Part shown: positions 18,001 to 28,000 of the stretch, one piece after another
How positions within the stretch are numbered: position 1 is the stretch's first letter
Layout: each line of letters opens with the position of its first letter
NCBI GenBank assembly: GCA_947478725.1
Contig: CANJWZ010000004.1
Location: forward strand, 1 to 64,000
Length of the DNA: 64,000 bases
Reading direction: 5' to 3'
Origin: Comamonadaceae bacterium
GTDB lineage: Bacteria > Pseudomonadota > Gammaproteobacteria > Burkholderiales > Burkholderiaceae_C
Program-made: the position numbers and the translations under genes
The notes under the pieces: model-generated
Database searches by the model: none
Told to the model about the DNA's origin: nothing
What the model saw: only the letters and a program-made list of their open reading frames with translations

Positions 18001-19188
18001 CGCCATCAGCGCGTGGGTGCTGGTGCCCAGCGGTAAGCGGCTGGCAATCTGGGCCATGGCCGCCAGGTCAAGCTTGTCGGCTTTCAGCGTGTTTTTTTGC
18101 TCGGTTGTGCCTGCCGTTCCCAGGCGGCTGAAGACCAGGTTGCCGCCTGGCCACTGCAGACCATCTGGCGTGTCAAAGCGCAGGTTCTCGGTTGAAAACT
18201 CAAAGCCATCGGCCAGCAACTTGCCACCCACCCGACCCATGACAGATCTGACAACCAGCGGCTGCAGAGTTTTGCCGAGCTGCACATCCACATCCTTCAT
18301 GGCCACATCGAGCGTGGTACCGCTGATTTGCCCTTTGCTCACGTCTGCCCAGGCACGCAGGCTGCCGCTGCCAGCACGCGGGTCCACATCAAAGGTGTTT
18401 GGCAAGTATTTTTTGATCTGCGAGACATCGGCAACACGGCCAAATTCTGCATACAGCTGACCCGACCAATCGGTCCACTGTCCGGCGCCTGTGGACAGCC
18501 AGGGCTGGCTAAACTCGCCGCGCACACTGAAGCGGTCGCCCCAAAGGGAGGGGGGCGTGGCGTCCACGCGAAAGGCGTGGTGCCGCGTACCGTTGCGCAT
18601 CACCGCATCGACCTGCCCCAACACCAGCATGGGGGCCGATGCACGCTCGTCGGTCCAGCGCAGCGTACCGGCCTGAATGGCAAATTCTGTTTGAGAGAAA
18701 AACCAGTCGAAGAGGGCGGTGTCGTCCGCCCGGCCCTGCGCGATTTCAATGCCGCCGATGTACAGTTTGCCGTCCAGCGTTCGGCGTATGTCCAGCACCG
18801 GCTGGTCAAGCACGAGTTGTTCAAAGCCGCCGCCCCATAGCGATATGGCCGACAAGGCCACCAGCACGCGCGGCAAAAGCAGCGCCTGGCGCCCGGCGCT
18901 GTCTTGCAGGGTCACACCCTGCAGCTCAAAAGAAGGAATCAGGCCTTGGGACTGTGCGGTTATCCGGCCAATGCGGACCGGAACACCCAGGGCCTTGCTG
19001 GCAGTGATTTCAAGTCGTGGGCGAAATTCTTCAATACGCGGCACAATCCAGCCGTGAAGCAGTGCCCAGGTGGCACCCACCAGCAGCCAGAAAGTGAGCA
19101 GCACCCACACGGCAATGCGCGCTGCGAAAGCAAGCCATCGCAAGCGTGCAGGCACAAAGTTTGGTACTCGGGCGGGTTTTTGGGTCAT
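15031..19188 (-). CDS. yhdP: YhdP family AsmA-like envelope protein
   Basis: The 1385-residue protein has one N-terminal transmembrane helix (WVLLTFWLLVGATWALLHGW, about 29-48) followed by a very long periplasmic region of beta-rich AsmA/TamB-like character. The C-terminal AsmA-like segment is recognisable (FNITTPEAVFAATGNW, then GKMEGQIAWLGSP and NPVVGLGTFLAQYFLRQP). YhdP-type proteins are implicated in phospholipid transport between the inner and outer membranes in enterobacteria; that role is family knowledge. The length is close to E. coli YhdP (about 1270). It diverges from glnE and is the first gene of a four-gene minus-strand run. Confidence 0.9.
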   Translation of the reverse strand: MTQKPARVPNFVPARLRWLAFAARIAVWVLLTFWLLVGATWALLHGWIVPRIEEFRPRLEITASKALGVPVRIGRITAQSQGLIPSFELQGVTLQDSAGRQALLLPRVLVALSAISLWGGGFEQLVLDQPVLDIRRTLDGKLYIGGIEIAQGRADDTALFDWFFSQTEFAIQAGTLRWTDERASAPMLVLGQVDAVMRNGTRHHAFRVDATPPSLWGDRFSVRGEFSQPWLSTGAGQWTDWSGQLYAEFGRVADVSQIKKYLPNTFDVDPRAGSGSLRAWADVSKGQISGTTLDVAMKDVDVQLGKTLQPLVVRSVMGRVGGKLLADGFEFSTENLRFDTPDGLQWPGGNLVFSRLGTAGTTEQKNTLKADKLDLAAMAQIASRLPLGTSTHALMASFAPKGLVETLQASWQLPADSATQAVTFNAKGRVTGLELSALPSGALRRNAPQAAGPQALPHQQPGRPGISAGTADFDISEAGGKAQVSIIQGHLDLPGVFEDPRVKVDKLAMDTQWTINQGKLDISLKNIRFSGADAEGTAEANWRSGDSKPGSKDDTSLGILDLKGVLNRGNGARVHRYLPLVLPDPVRHYVRDAVLQGDLSDVKFLVKGPVDLIPFSDPTKGDFKISAKIKNGRYDYVPKLIQSSKNAVWPGLVDVTGEMVFHRAALDINNAAARVAGSPGLQLLRVDARIPDLMHSATLDLTAKLKGPLGEALGFVNTSPLAAMTSNVLAKATANGVADYALRLDLPLNAVNNTRVKGSVTLPGNDVQFTPESPQLARLKGMVTFTETSFSVSGAQAHLLGGDVRFDGGTRPVNRKTVPGELDSPVLFKAQGTVTAEGLRQAKNLGPVSRLAPSASGSTAYTAALGFNRDAVEVIVTSNLQGMALALPAPLDKTAETALPLRFENTLVRESMAPGQKLQDYLSLGIGRLLSLAYVRDISTEPARVIRGSIGVGLEPGESTATPDNGVAANVNLASLNLDAWEKVFSSAAGTPAALTAPVAGASQAQSYLPTQIAIRAKELVINGRKLNNLVVGSTREGQNWRANIDAGELNGYLEFRQPGTPAGRVMARLSRLSLAASTASEVESILDEQPASIPALDIVINNLELRGKKLGRIEIDAVNRAAPTSAVAREWRLNKFNITTPEAVFAATGNWVAIDSPGSPPAALARGPRTLTERRRTTMNFKLDIMDSGELLKRFGMGDVIRRGKGKMEGQIAWLGSPLSLDFPSMSGQFNVNIDSGQFLKADPGIAKLLGVLSLQSLPRRLALDFRDVFSEGFAFDFVRGDVGINQGIAATNNLQMKGINAAVLMEGSADIAKETQDLRVVVVPEINAGTASLITAVINPVVGLGTFLAQYFLRQPLIKANTQEFHIDGSWADPKITKVERTP

Positions 19189-19271
19189 CGGCAGGAGAAT
19201 TATGACTGTCTGAGCTGTTCAGTGGCGCGCCTTTCAAACCGGGACTCCATGAAGTTTTGTGAAATAGTGTG

Positions 19272-22034
19272 ATGTTTTTATCTGCCAGCCCATCCGCAAC
19301 AACGCAAATCAAGGCATCGGACTACTCGCGTTTTGTGCAACGCATTCGCCGCCGTTACGCCGCCCAAATGCCTTTGCTGGAACACGGCGCCCCGCTTCAT
19401 GCCACCATGCAGGCTGCTTGGCTGGCCTTGCGCCAGCAGGGTCTGGACACCGGCGCCTCTCTGCGCGTACTGCGCCAACTGGTGATGGAGCGGCTGGTGG
19501 TTCTGGACTGTGAAGACCAGGCAGATTTGAACCTGGTGACCCGCGCCATGACCGAGCTGGCCGAGCTGGCGCTCGATGCAGCGATGCAGGAATCGCAATC
19601 TCGTCTTGACGCGCAGTATGGTGAGCCCTTGGCGCCCGACGGCAGCCGTGCCCAGATGTGGGTGGTGGGCATGGGCAAGCTGGGCTCGCGCGAGCTGAAT
19701 GTGTCCAGCGACATTGATCTGATTTACGTCTACGACCATGACGGACAAACTGCCGGGCGCATTGACAACGGCACACACCGGCGCGGCAGCATTTCCAACC
19801 ATGAGTATTTTGCCCATCAAGTCAAGGCGATTTACGCGCTGATTGGCGAGACCACCGAACACGGTTTTGTCTTTCGTCTGGACTTGGCACTCAGGCCGCA
19901 TGGCAGCTCGGGCCCGGCGGCGCTGTCGCTGTCAGCACTGGAAGACTACTTTCAGGCCCAAGGCCGGGAATGGGAGCGCTTTGCCTGGCTCAAGAGCCGT
20001 GTCGTAGCACCGCAAACATGCCTTCAACATGGTTCTGCGCTGGCTTTGCGCGCGGTTGTGTTGCCCTTTGTCTTCAGGCGCTACCTCGACTACAGCGTGT
20101 TTGACGCGTTGCGGATTTTGCACCGGCAAATCCGCGAGCACGCCGCCAAGCGCAGCGCCGGCCGGCCCGAGCGCGCCAACGACGTGAAGCTGTCGCGCGG
20201 CGGCATTCGTGAAATTGAATTTACCGTGCAGTTGCTACAGGTCGTGCGTGGCGGGCAGTTTCCCGAGCTGCGCACCCGCCGCACCGTCGATGCCTTGCCG
20301 CGTCTGGCCAAAGCCGGACTGATGGCGCAAGCCATTGCCGATTCACTGGTGGCTGCGTATCAATTTTTGCGCCGTGTCGAGCACCGTATCCAGTATCTGG
20401 ACGACCAGCAAACCCACGCCCTGCCGACCCGGGACGATGACCTGGCCTGGATTGCGCAAACCCTGGGCTACCCCAACTGCTACTCGTTTTTGCATGACCT
20501 GGATGCCCACCGCGAGCTGGTTGCCCAGGAATTTGACAGGCTGCTGGGCGGCAAGCCGGATTGCAAAGGTTGCGTCAAAACCCCGGCCGCCCCCGAACCA
20601 TTGGACGCCTTGCTTGAGCATTTGTCCGACCAGTGGCCTCAGCATTTTCGGGTTCGTCTGCAGCAGTGGCGCACCCACCCCAAGGTGCTGGCCCTGCGTG
20701 ATGACGCCAGGGCCCGGCTGAGCCAGCTGGTGCAGCGCACCGCCCAATGGCTGGCTGAAGGCAGCGTGAGCGAGGCAGCCGCCCTGCGCATCATGGACTG
20801 GATAGAGCCCCTGCTCAGGCGCGAAAGCTACCTGGCCTTGTTGCTCGAGCGTCCGCAAGTGCACCAGCGACTGCTGCGTTTGTTAGGTGCAGCCAAATGG
20901 CCCGCGCGCTACCTGCTGATGCACCCCGGGGTGATCGACGAACTGGCCAGCGAACAGATGCTGCATGAGCGTTTTGATGCGGTCAGCTTGGGGCAGGAGC
21001 TCAAACTGCGGCTGGCCTCGCTTGCCCGCACCGGCGAGGACGACGAGGAAACCTGTCTGAACCTGCTGCGCCGCGCACACCATGCCGAGGTGTTTCGCAC
21101 GCTGGCGCGGGATGTTGAAGGTGTGCTGAGCGTCGAACAGGTGGCCGATGAGCTGAGCGCACTGGCTGAGAGTGTCCTGGCCATCACCGTCGACTGGTGC
21201 TGGCAGCGCCTGAAAAACCGGCACCGTGAAAGCCCGCAGCTGGCCATCATCGCGTACGGCAAACTGGGCGGCAAAGAGCTGGGTTACGGCAGTGACTTGG
21301 ACCTTGTGTTTGTCTACGAAGACGAAAACGAACAGGCATCCGAAGCGTATGCCCTGCTGGTGCGCAAGCTCATCAACTGGCTGACTGTCAAGACCGGCGA
21401 GGGCGATTTGTTCGAGATCGACACAGCCTTGCGGCCCAACGGCAATTCGGGCTTGCTGGTCACCAGCTTTGAGGCTTACGCCAAGTACCAGCAGCAGCGC
21501 GGCAGCAACACCGCCTGGACTTGGGAACACCAAGCCATGACACGAGCCCGTTGTGTCTTGGGTGCAGAGCCACTGCGCCAGAAATTTGAAAAAATCCGTC
21601 AAGGTGTCATCACCGCGCCACGCGACCCTGCCTTGCTGCGCGCCGAAATTGTGGCCATGCGCGACAAGGTTCGGGCTGCACACCCCATCAAGGGCAACTT
21701 GTTTGATGTCAAGCACAGTTCAGGCGGCATGGTGGACGTCGAATTTGCGGTGCAATACCTGGTGCTGTCCCAATCAGCCGGGTATCCGGATATGGTCGCC
21801 AATGTCGGCAACATTGCCTTGCTGCAGCGGGCGGAAGCGGCTGGCTTGCTGCCGCCCGGCGTAGGGCAGGCGGCGGCGATGGCCTACCGGGCGCTGCGTC
21901 GCGTTCAGCATCAGGCGCGCCTGAATGAAGCACCCACCCAGGTGGCCCCCAGCGAACTGCAGACTGAGCGCGATGCCATCGCCGCGCTGTGGTCGGCTGT
22001 TTTCAGTGTTCTACCCGTCCCATCAAAACCCTAA
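19272..22034 (+). CDS. glnE: GlnE, bifunctional glutamine synthetase adenylyltransferase/deadenylase
   Basis: GlnE adenylylates and deadenylylates glutamine synthetase in nitrogen control. Both nucleotidyltransferase domains are intact: GKLGSRELNVSSDIDLIYVY near residue 136 (deadenylylase half) and GKLGGKELGYGSDLDLVFVY near 664 (adenylylase half), each with the GS...DxD signature. Between them lies the helical regulatory linker. The start is ATG 19272; a GTG directly in front (19269) is possible. Length 920 fits the family. It diverges from yhdP across an 80-bp gap. Confidence 0.95.
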   Translation: MFLSASPSATTQIKASDYSRFVQRIRRRYAAQMPLLEHGAPLHATMQAAWLALRQQGLDTGASLRVLRQLVMERLVVLDCEDQADLNLVTRAMTELAELALDAAMQESQSRLDAQYGEPLAPDGSRAQMWVVGMGKLGSRELNVSSDIDLIYVYDHDGQTAGRIDNGTHRRGSISNHEYFAHQVKAIYALIGETTEHGFVFRLDLALRPHGSSGPAALSLSALEDYFQAQGREWERFAWLKSRVVAPQTCLQHGSALALRAVVLPFVFRRYLDYSVFDALRILHRQIREHAAKRSAGRPERANDVKLSRGGIREIEFTVQLLQVVRGGQFPELRTRRTVDALPRLAKAGLMAQAIADSLVAAYQFLRRVEHRIQYLDDQQTHALPTRDDDLAWIAQTLGYPNCYSFLHDLDAHRELVAQEFDRLLGGKPDCKGCVKTPAAPEPLDALLEHLSDQWPQHFRVRLQQWRTHPKVLALRDDARARLSQLVQRTAQWLAEGSVSEAAALRIMDWIEPLLRRESYLALLLERPQVHQRLLRLLGAAKWPARYLLMHPGVIDELASEQMLHERFDAVSLGQELKLRLASLARTGEDDEETCLNLLRRAHHAEVFRTLARDVEGVLSVEQVADELSALAESVLAITVDWCWQRLKNRHRESPQLAIIAYGKLGGKELGYGSDLDLVFVYEDENEQASEAYALLVRKLINWLTVKTGEGDLFEIDTALRPNGNSGLLVTSFEAYAKYQQQRGSNTAWTWEHQAMTRARCVLGAEPLRQKFEKIRQGVITAPRDPALLRAEIVAMRDKVRAAHPIKGNLFDVKHSSGGMVDVEFAVQYLVLSQSAGYPDMVANVGNIALLQRAEAAGLLPPGVGQAAAMAYRALRRVQHQARLNEAPTQVAPSELQTERDAIAALWSAVFSVLPVPSKP

Positions 22035-22121
22035 GCCTTAAAGATTTCGGGTTATTTTTGGGCTGGCGGCTGATAAGCCAGCAAAATATGGTTTTTTCGC
22101 CGTTCGAGCATACCTACGCCC

Positions 22122-23705
22122 ATGGGCCTTCATTTGTCTGATTTCCTTCCGGTTTCTCGTCCAGCTGCCGACTTTTTCGGTCGGCGCCCGCTTGTCTGCA
22201 CAACGCTGGTTTTGCTGTCAGTGCTGACGGTTTTGGGTCTGGGTGGGTGCGCTATCAACGCGCCGCCCCTGACGCTGCCAGTGGCTGCGCCGCCCCGGTG
22301 GTATGCGCCATTACCACCCGCCAAGGCACAAACCACACCGATCGTCACCAGCAACACCAGCAGCCTGCCGCACAACGGCAGCCTGACCAGCCTGTCGAAG
22401 TGGTGGCAGCAGCAAAACGACCCGTTGCTGGTCGAGCTGATCGATGCGGCGCAACTGGTCAGTCCGTCGGTCATCACGGCGCGCTCCAACATCCAGCAGG
22501 CGCAGGCTGCGCAGGTGGTCTCGCAGGCGGCTTTGCTGCCCACGCTCGATGGGATTGGCGGCTTGAGCAGAACTCTGAATGCACCTGTCAATCGAACCAC
22601 CGTGCCTGCTCCGATCAATGCGGCCCAGCTGGGCCTTCAAGTCAGCTGGGAGATAGACCTGTTCGGCCAGAACGAGGCCAGCCTGAATGCTGACAAAGAG
22701 CGCTTTTTGGGCGCGCAGGCCCGGTGGCATGAAGCCCGTGTGCTGGTAGCGGCTGAAACCGCCAAGCAGTATTACAACTTTCGCGCTTGCGAAAAGCAGT
22801 TGTTGGTGGTGGATGCCGATGTGCGGTCCAGACTCCAAACCAGTCGCCTTAATGAGCAGCTTGCCAAGGCGGGTTTTGTTGCACCCGCCACCGCCGGTTT
22901 GGCGCGGGCAACGGCGGCTGAAGGCAAGAGCCGTTTGACTCAGCATCAAGCTGAATGCGAACTGGGCATCAAGGCCATGGCCGCCATGACAGCCTGGACC
23001 GAGCCCGATTTGCGGCAAAAACTCGCACTGGCTGCACCGGCTGGCATTCACCAGGGCATTGCAGATATTTCCAGCGTGCCGGCTGAAGTGCTGGGCCAGC
23101 GGCCCGACGTCTACAACGCAGCACGCGAGTTGACGGCCGCCAGTTTTGAAGTCGGCAGCGCACGGGCCCAACGCTACCCGCGCCTGAGCATAGGCGGCAC
23201 GATTGCGCGCAACAAAAGCAGCACGCGCGGCTTCACCCAGAATTACGACACCTGGTCGTTTGGCCCGATTTCATTGACCGTGCCGCTGTACGACGGCGGT
23301 GCCGCCGATGCCAACGTCGACGCCGCCAAAGCCCGCTATGAGGAGGCCGCCGGCAAGTACCGGGGTATCGTCAGGCAAGCGGTACGAGAGGTTGAAGAAG
23401 CGTTCGTCAACCTGCAGAGCACGGCGGACAGAGGCGAGGACACACGAGTGGCGGCACTCGGTTACAGCGCATCGTTTTCTGGCACAGAAGCACGCTACAA
23501 AGCCGGTTTAGCCAGCCTGGTGGAGCTCGAGGAAGCCCGGCGCGTGCTGCTGGCGGCGCAAAGCGCGCTGGTCAGCCTGGAGCGGGAACGGCGCAGCGCC
23601 TGGATTGACATGTACCGCGCCTTGGGTGGTGGCTGGAACACGGCAGCGCTGCCTGCCACGCCCATGATATTTGGTATTCCCGAGGCGTTTTTGCCCGGCT
23701 GGTAA
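22122..23705 (+). CDS. RND efflux outer-membrane lipoprotein (NodT/OprM type)
   Basis: The 527-residue protein is a TolC-fold outer-membrane factor with a lipoprotein leader: a hydrophobic stretch at about 27-42 ends in LGLGGC. The two outer-membrane-factor repeats are recognisable, including the signature QRPDVYNAARELTAA near residue 325 and VPLYDGGAADANVDAAKARYEEA near 385 in the second half. It forms the exit duct of the tripartite pump encoded with the next two genes. Confidence 0.9.
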   Translation: MGLHLSDFLPVSRPAADFFGRRPLVCTTLVLLSVLTVLGLGGCAINAPPLTLPVAAPPRWYAPLPPAKAQTTPIVTSNTSSLPHNGSLTSLSKWWQQQNDPLLVELIDAAQLVSPSVITARSNIQQAQAAQVVSQAALLPTLDGIGGLSRTLNAPVNRTTVPAPINAAQLGLQVSWEIDLFGQNEASLNADKERFLGAQARWHEARVLVAAETAKQYYNFRACEKQLLVVDADVRSRLQTSRLNEQLAKAGFVAPATAGLARATAAEGKSRLTQHQAECELGIKAMAAMTAWTEPDLRQKLALAAPAGIHQGIADISSVPAEVLGQRPDVYNAARELTAASFEVGSARAQRYPRLSIGGTIARNKSSTRGFTQNYDTWSFGPISLTVPLYDGGAADANVDAAKARYEEAAGKYRGIVRQAVREVEEAFVNLQSTADRGEDTRVAALGYSASFSGTEARYKAGLASLVELEEARRVLLAAQSALVSLERERRSAWIDMYRALGGGWNTAALPATPMIFGIPEAFLPGW

Positions 23706-23750
23706 GCCATTTGAACCCATTTGGCCCTGAAAGACTTTTAAAAAATACCC

Positions 23751-24908
23751 ATGAACCTTTTTCAACGCCCACGCCGCCCGCTTCAATATGCTATTTTTTC
23801 AGTAGCTGCTGGCCTTTTTATTTATTGGGCTACGGCCATTGTTTCATCCTCATCCAGGGCGGCTGACGATAAAAAATCGCCGCCTGCCAAAGCGGCGCTG
23901 ACGGTCAGCACGGTGCAACCCATGATGCTGAAACTGCCTCTGCGGCTGCCTGCCAACGGCAGCATCACCGCCTGGCAAGAGGCCATCATTGGCAGCGAAG
24001 CCAGTGGCTTGCGGCTGGTCAGTGTCAATGCCAATGTGGGTGACAAAGTGGCCAAGGGACAGGTGCTGGCGACCTTTGCCACCGAGCAGGTCGGCGCTGA
24101 GGTGGCCCAGGCCCAGGCCAGCTTGCTGGAGGCCCAAGCGAATGCGCAGGATGCCGCCATCAATGCCGACAAGGCGCGCACGCTGCAAGCCAGTGGCGCC
24201 TTGAGCGAGCAGCAGATCAACCAGTACACGACGCTGGACAAAAGCGCCAAGGCCCGGCTGGAGGTGGCCCAAGCCGCGCTGGCCGTGCAGCAGGTTCGGC
24301 TCAAGCAAACCGCGGTGCTGGCGCCTGACAGCGGTGTCATTTCCAGCCGCTCAGCCACGCTGGGCGCGGTGGTGGCCAGCGGCACCGAGCTGTTCAAGAT
24401 GATTCGCGGCGGGCGGCTGGAGTGGCGGGCTGAAGTGACCAGTACCGAAATGGCGGGCATCAAGCCCGGCACCCAGGTCATGGTCACGGCGGCCAGTGGC
24501 GCGCAGGTGGTGGGCAAAACGCGAACCATTGCCCCGACGGTGGACAGCGGCAGCCGAAATGGACTGGTTTATGTCGATTTACCGTTTCACGCCAATATCA
24601 AGGCGGGCATGTACGCCAAAGGCGAGTTCTTACTGGGCGCCAGCAATGTGCTGAGCCTGCCTCAGCAGGCGCTGGTGCTGCGCGACGGCTTTACTTACGC
24701 CATGCGGCTGGAGCCGGGCAACAAAATCAGCCAGGTCAAGCTGCAAACCGGTCGCCGGGCCGACGATGCGGTGGAGGTGCTGCAGGGGGCCAAAGTGGGC
24801 GAGCAGTTTGTGGCCAGCGGTGCGGCTTTTCTGACCGATGGCGACACCGTCAAGGTGGTGGCCGGGCCTGCTGCCGAAACGCCTGTCGGCCCCAAAGCCG
24901 GAAAATAG
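23751..24908 (+). CDS. RND efflux periplasmic adaptor (HlyD/MFP family)
   Basis: The 385-residue adaptor has an N-terminal membrane anchor (about residues 12-31) and a biotinyl-lipoyl half-motif (GLRLVSVNANVGDKVAKGQVL). An alpha-helical hairpin rich in Ala and Gln (about 105-185) follows, then the second lipoyl half (LAPDSGVISSRSATLGAVV) and beta-barrel/membrane-proximal domains. It links the outer-membrane duct and the RND pump. Oddly, residues 12-29, most of the anchor, are encoded by an inverted copy of the dispersed repeat (23786-23837). The true start could also lie elsewhere, but no better ATG is seen. Confidence 0.9.
   Translation: MNLFQRPRRPLQYAIFSVAAGLFIYWATAIVSSSSRAADDKKSPPAKAALTVSTVQPMMLKLPLRLPANGSITAWQEAIIGSEASGLRLVSVNANVGDKVAKGQVLATFATEQVGAEVAQAQASLLEAQANAQDAAINADKARTLQASGALSEQQINQYTTLDKSAKARLEVAQAALAVQQVRLKQTAVLAPDSGVISSRSATLGAVVASGTELFKMIRGGRLEWRAEVTSTEMAGIKPGTQVMVTAASGAQVVGKTRTIAPTVDSGSRNGLVYVDLPFHANIKAGMYAKGEFLLGASNVLSLPQQALVLRDGFTYAMRLEPGNKISQVKLQTGRRADDAVEVLQGAKVGEQFVASGAAFLTDGDTVKVVAGPAAETPVGPKAGK
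23786..23837 (-). repeat. Dispersed ~60-bp repeat, copy B (inside the MFP gene)
   Basis: Read on the minus strand the copy has GGCC, AGCCCAATAAATAA, GGCC, CAGCTACT and AATAGC, in the same order as intergenic copies C and G. It lies in frame within the adaptor gene, where the plus strand encodes the peptide YAIFSVAAGLFIYWATA. Confidence 0.65.
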
Positions 24909-24930
24909 TCCCCAAAGCCGGTTTTAACCA

Positions 24931-24992
24931 TCAAATCGGCCTTCAGCCTAATGAATACATGAGCGAAAAGCTATTAAAAAAATAGCAAACAG
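24931..24992 (+). repeat. Dispersed ~60-bp repeat, copy C (intergenic)
   Basis: One of the most complete copies: TCAAATCGGCC, AGCCTAATGAATACATG, GCGAAAAGCTATT and AATAGCAAACAG. The 3' end can fold as a GCTATT/AATAGC hairpin. It occupies most of the 96-bp gap between the adaptor and pump genes. Copy D at 39292 is nearly identical over GAGCGAAAAGCT. Confidence 0.75.
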
Positions 24993-25004
24993 GAAATCAC
25001 ATTT

Positions 25005-28000
25005 ATGAACGTTTCCGCCTGGTGCATCCGCAACCCGATTGCTGCCGTCATGTTTTTTGTCATGCTTTGCTTTGCGGGCGTGCTGGGCTATCAGAACATG
25101 TTGGTGCAGAACTTCCCTGACCTGGAGGTACCCAACATCATCGTCAGTGCCAGCTTGCCAGGTGCCTCGCCAGCCCAGCTGGAGACCGAGGTGGCACGCA
25201 AGATGGAAGCCGCGATTGCCGCGCTCCAAGGCCTGAAAAACATCTACACCAAGGTGCAGGACGGTGAGGTCACCATCACCGCCGAGTTCAGACTGGAAAA
25301 GCCCAGCCAGGAGGCGCTCGATGAAACGCGCTCAGCCGTTCAGCAGGTGCGTGCCGACATGCCGGCTGACCTGCGCGACCCGGTGGTCAGCAAAATCAAT
25401 ATTTCAGGCGCGCCCGTGCTGGCCTACACGATCAAGAGCAGCGTGCTGGACGACGAGGCGCTGAGCTGGTTTGTGGACGACACCCTGACCAGAAGCCTGC
25501 TGGCGGTGCGTGGCGTCGGGTCAGTCACCCGGGTCGGCGGCGTGACACGCGAGGTGCGGGTCGCCCTCAACAGCTCAAAAATGCAGGCGCTGGGCGTCAG
25601 TGCCGCCACCGTGTCGCGCCAGCTGCGGCAAGTCCAAATGGACACGTCAGGCGGCCGGGCTGACCTGGGCAGCAGCGAGCAGCCGCTGCGCACGCTGGCG
25701 ACCGTCAAGTCGGCTGCCGAGCTGGCCGGGCTGGAGCTGTTGGTCGGGGAGGGGCGCAAGGTCCGCCTGTCGCAGGTCGCCGATGTGCAGGACACCACCG
25801 CTGAGCCACGTTCTGCGGCACGGCTCAATGGCGCGCCGGTGGTGGGCTTTGAAATCTCGCGTTCTAAAGGTGCCAGCGAGGTGGATGTGGGGCGCGGCGT
25901 TCGGGCTGCCTTGGCGCAGCTCAAGGTCAGCCACCCGGACATGGTGCTCAGCGAAGCCTTTGACTTTGTGACTCCGGTGGAAGAAGAATACTGGGCATCG
26001 CTGATCCTGCTGGCAGAGGGCGCGCTGCTCGCGGTGCTGGTGGTGTGGCTGTTTTTGCGCGACTGGCGCGCCACCTTTGTGACGGCGGTGGCGCTGCCGC
26101 TGTCGGTGATTCCGGCCTTCATCGGCATGAACTACCTCGGCTTTTCCATCAATGTGGTCACGCTGCTGGCCCTCAGTCTGGTGATCGGCATTTTGGTCGA
26201 CGACGCGATTGTCGAGGTGGAAAACATCGTGCGCCACCTGCGCATGGGCAAAACGCCTTACCAGGCAGCGATGGAGGCCGCCGATGAGATTGGCCTGGCC
26301 GTGATTGCCACCACTTTCACGCTGGTGGCGGTGTTTTTGCCGACGGCTTTCATGAGCGGCATCGTCGGCAAGTTTTTCAAGCAATTTGGCTGGACGGCAT
26401 CGCTGGCGGTGTTTGCATCGCTGGTGGTGGCGCGCATGCTCACGCCGATGATGTCGGCGTATCTGCTCAAGCCCATCGTTGACTACACCGAAAAAGACGG
26501 CGCGGTGATGCGCTGGTACATGGCTGTCAGCCGCTGGTGTTTGCAGCATCGCTGGTGGACAGCCCTGGCGGCGGGTGGGTTTTTTGCGGGCTCGTTGATG
26601 CTGATCCCGCTGCTGCCGACCGGCTTCATCCCACCCGACGACAACAACCAGACCCAGGTCTACCTGGAGCTGGCCCCTGGCAGCAAGCTGGCAGACACGC
26701 TGGTCGCTGCCGAGACCGCACGCCAGCTGTTGATGAAGGTAGAGCATGTCAAATCCATCTACACCACCGTCGGTGGCGGTTCGGCGGGTACCGACCCCTT
26801 TGCCGCCAGCGGATCGGTTGAAAAGCGCAAAGCCACGCTGACCATTTTGTTGGCCCCGCGCGGCACCCGGCCGCTCAAGCAGGTGGTGGAAAACAACATT
26901 CGCAAGGCTTTGACAGAACTGCCCGGCGTGCGCAGCAAAGTGGGCCTGGGGGGCTCAGGTGAATCGCTGGTGCTGGCGCTGACCAGTGAAAACCCGGCGT
27001 CTCTGGCCGCTGCCGCTGCTGCGCTTGAAAAAGACCTGCGGACCATTCCCGGTTTGGGCTCGGTGGCGTCCAGCGCCTCGCTGGTGCAGCCCGAGCTGAC
27101 GGTGCGGCCCGACTTTGCCCGCATGGCGGATCAAGGCGTGACGAGCGCTGCGATTGGTGAAACCCTGCGCATCGCCACGGTAGGTGACTACAACGCCGCC
27201 TTGCCCAAGCTCAACCTGTCGGGGCGGCAAGTGCCGATTGTGGTGCGTCTGGCAGACGAGGCCCGCGCTGACCTGGCCGCGCTGGAGCGCCTGATGGTGC
27301 CCGGTAGCCACGGCCCGGTGATGCTGGGTCAGGTCGCCACACTGCAAGTGTCTGGCGGGCCAGCGGTGATTGACCGCTTTAACCGCCTGCGCGACGTCAA
27401 GTTTGAGATCGAGCTGTCGGGCCTGCCGCTTGGCAACGTCACCGCGCTGGTTAACAAGCTGCCAGCGATCGTCAATTTGCCCGCCGATGTCAAACAGGTC
27501 ACCATTGGCGATGCAGAAATCATGGGCGAGCTGTTTGCCAGTTTTTCTCTGGCCATGCTGACGGCGGTGCTGTGTATTTATGTTGTGCTGGTGCTGCTGT
27601 TCAAGGACTTGCTGCACCCGGTCACGATTCTGGCGGCGCTGCCTTTGTCGCTGGGTGGCGCGTTTGTGGGCTTGCTGGTGGCTGACAAAAGCTTTTCCAT
27701 GCCCTCGCTGATTGGCCTGATCATGCTGATGGGCGTGGCCACCAAAAACTCTATTTTGCTGGTGGAATACGCCATCGTTGCCCGGCGCGGCACACCTTTG
27801 CCCGAGGGTTTGCCGGGCCCAGCCGCCGGGCCGCTGCACGGCAGCGGCGGTGGCATGTTGGTTCCGGGCATGTCCCGACTTGACGCGCTGCTCGATGCCT
27901 GCCACAAGCGTGCCCGGCCGATTGTCATGACCACCATCGCCATGGGCGCCGGCATGATGCCGATTGCCTTTGGCTGGGGCGCGGCAGACAGCAGCTTTCG

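Noticed and set aside
22062-22083. Hairpin GCTGGC/GCCAGC after glnE as a terminator
   Set aside because: The stem is only six pairs and is followed by A-rich, not T-rich, sequence on the plus strand.
25647-26747. Long minus-strand open frame of 366 codons inside the RND pump gene
   Set aside because: Same reasoning: low-complexity His/Gln/Arg-rich translation opposite a conserved gene.
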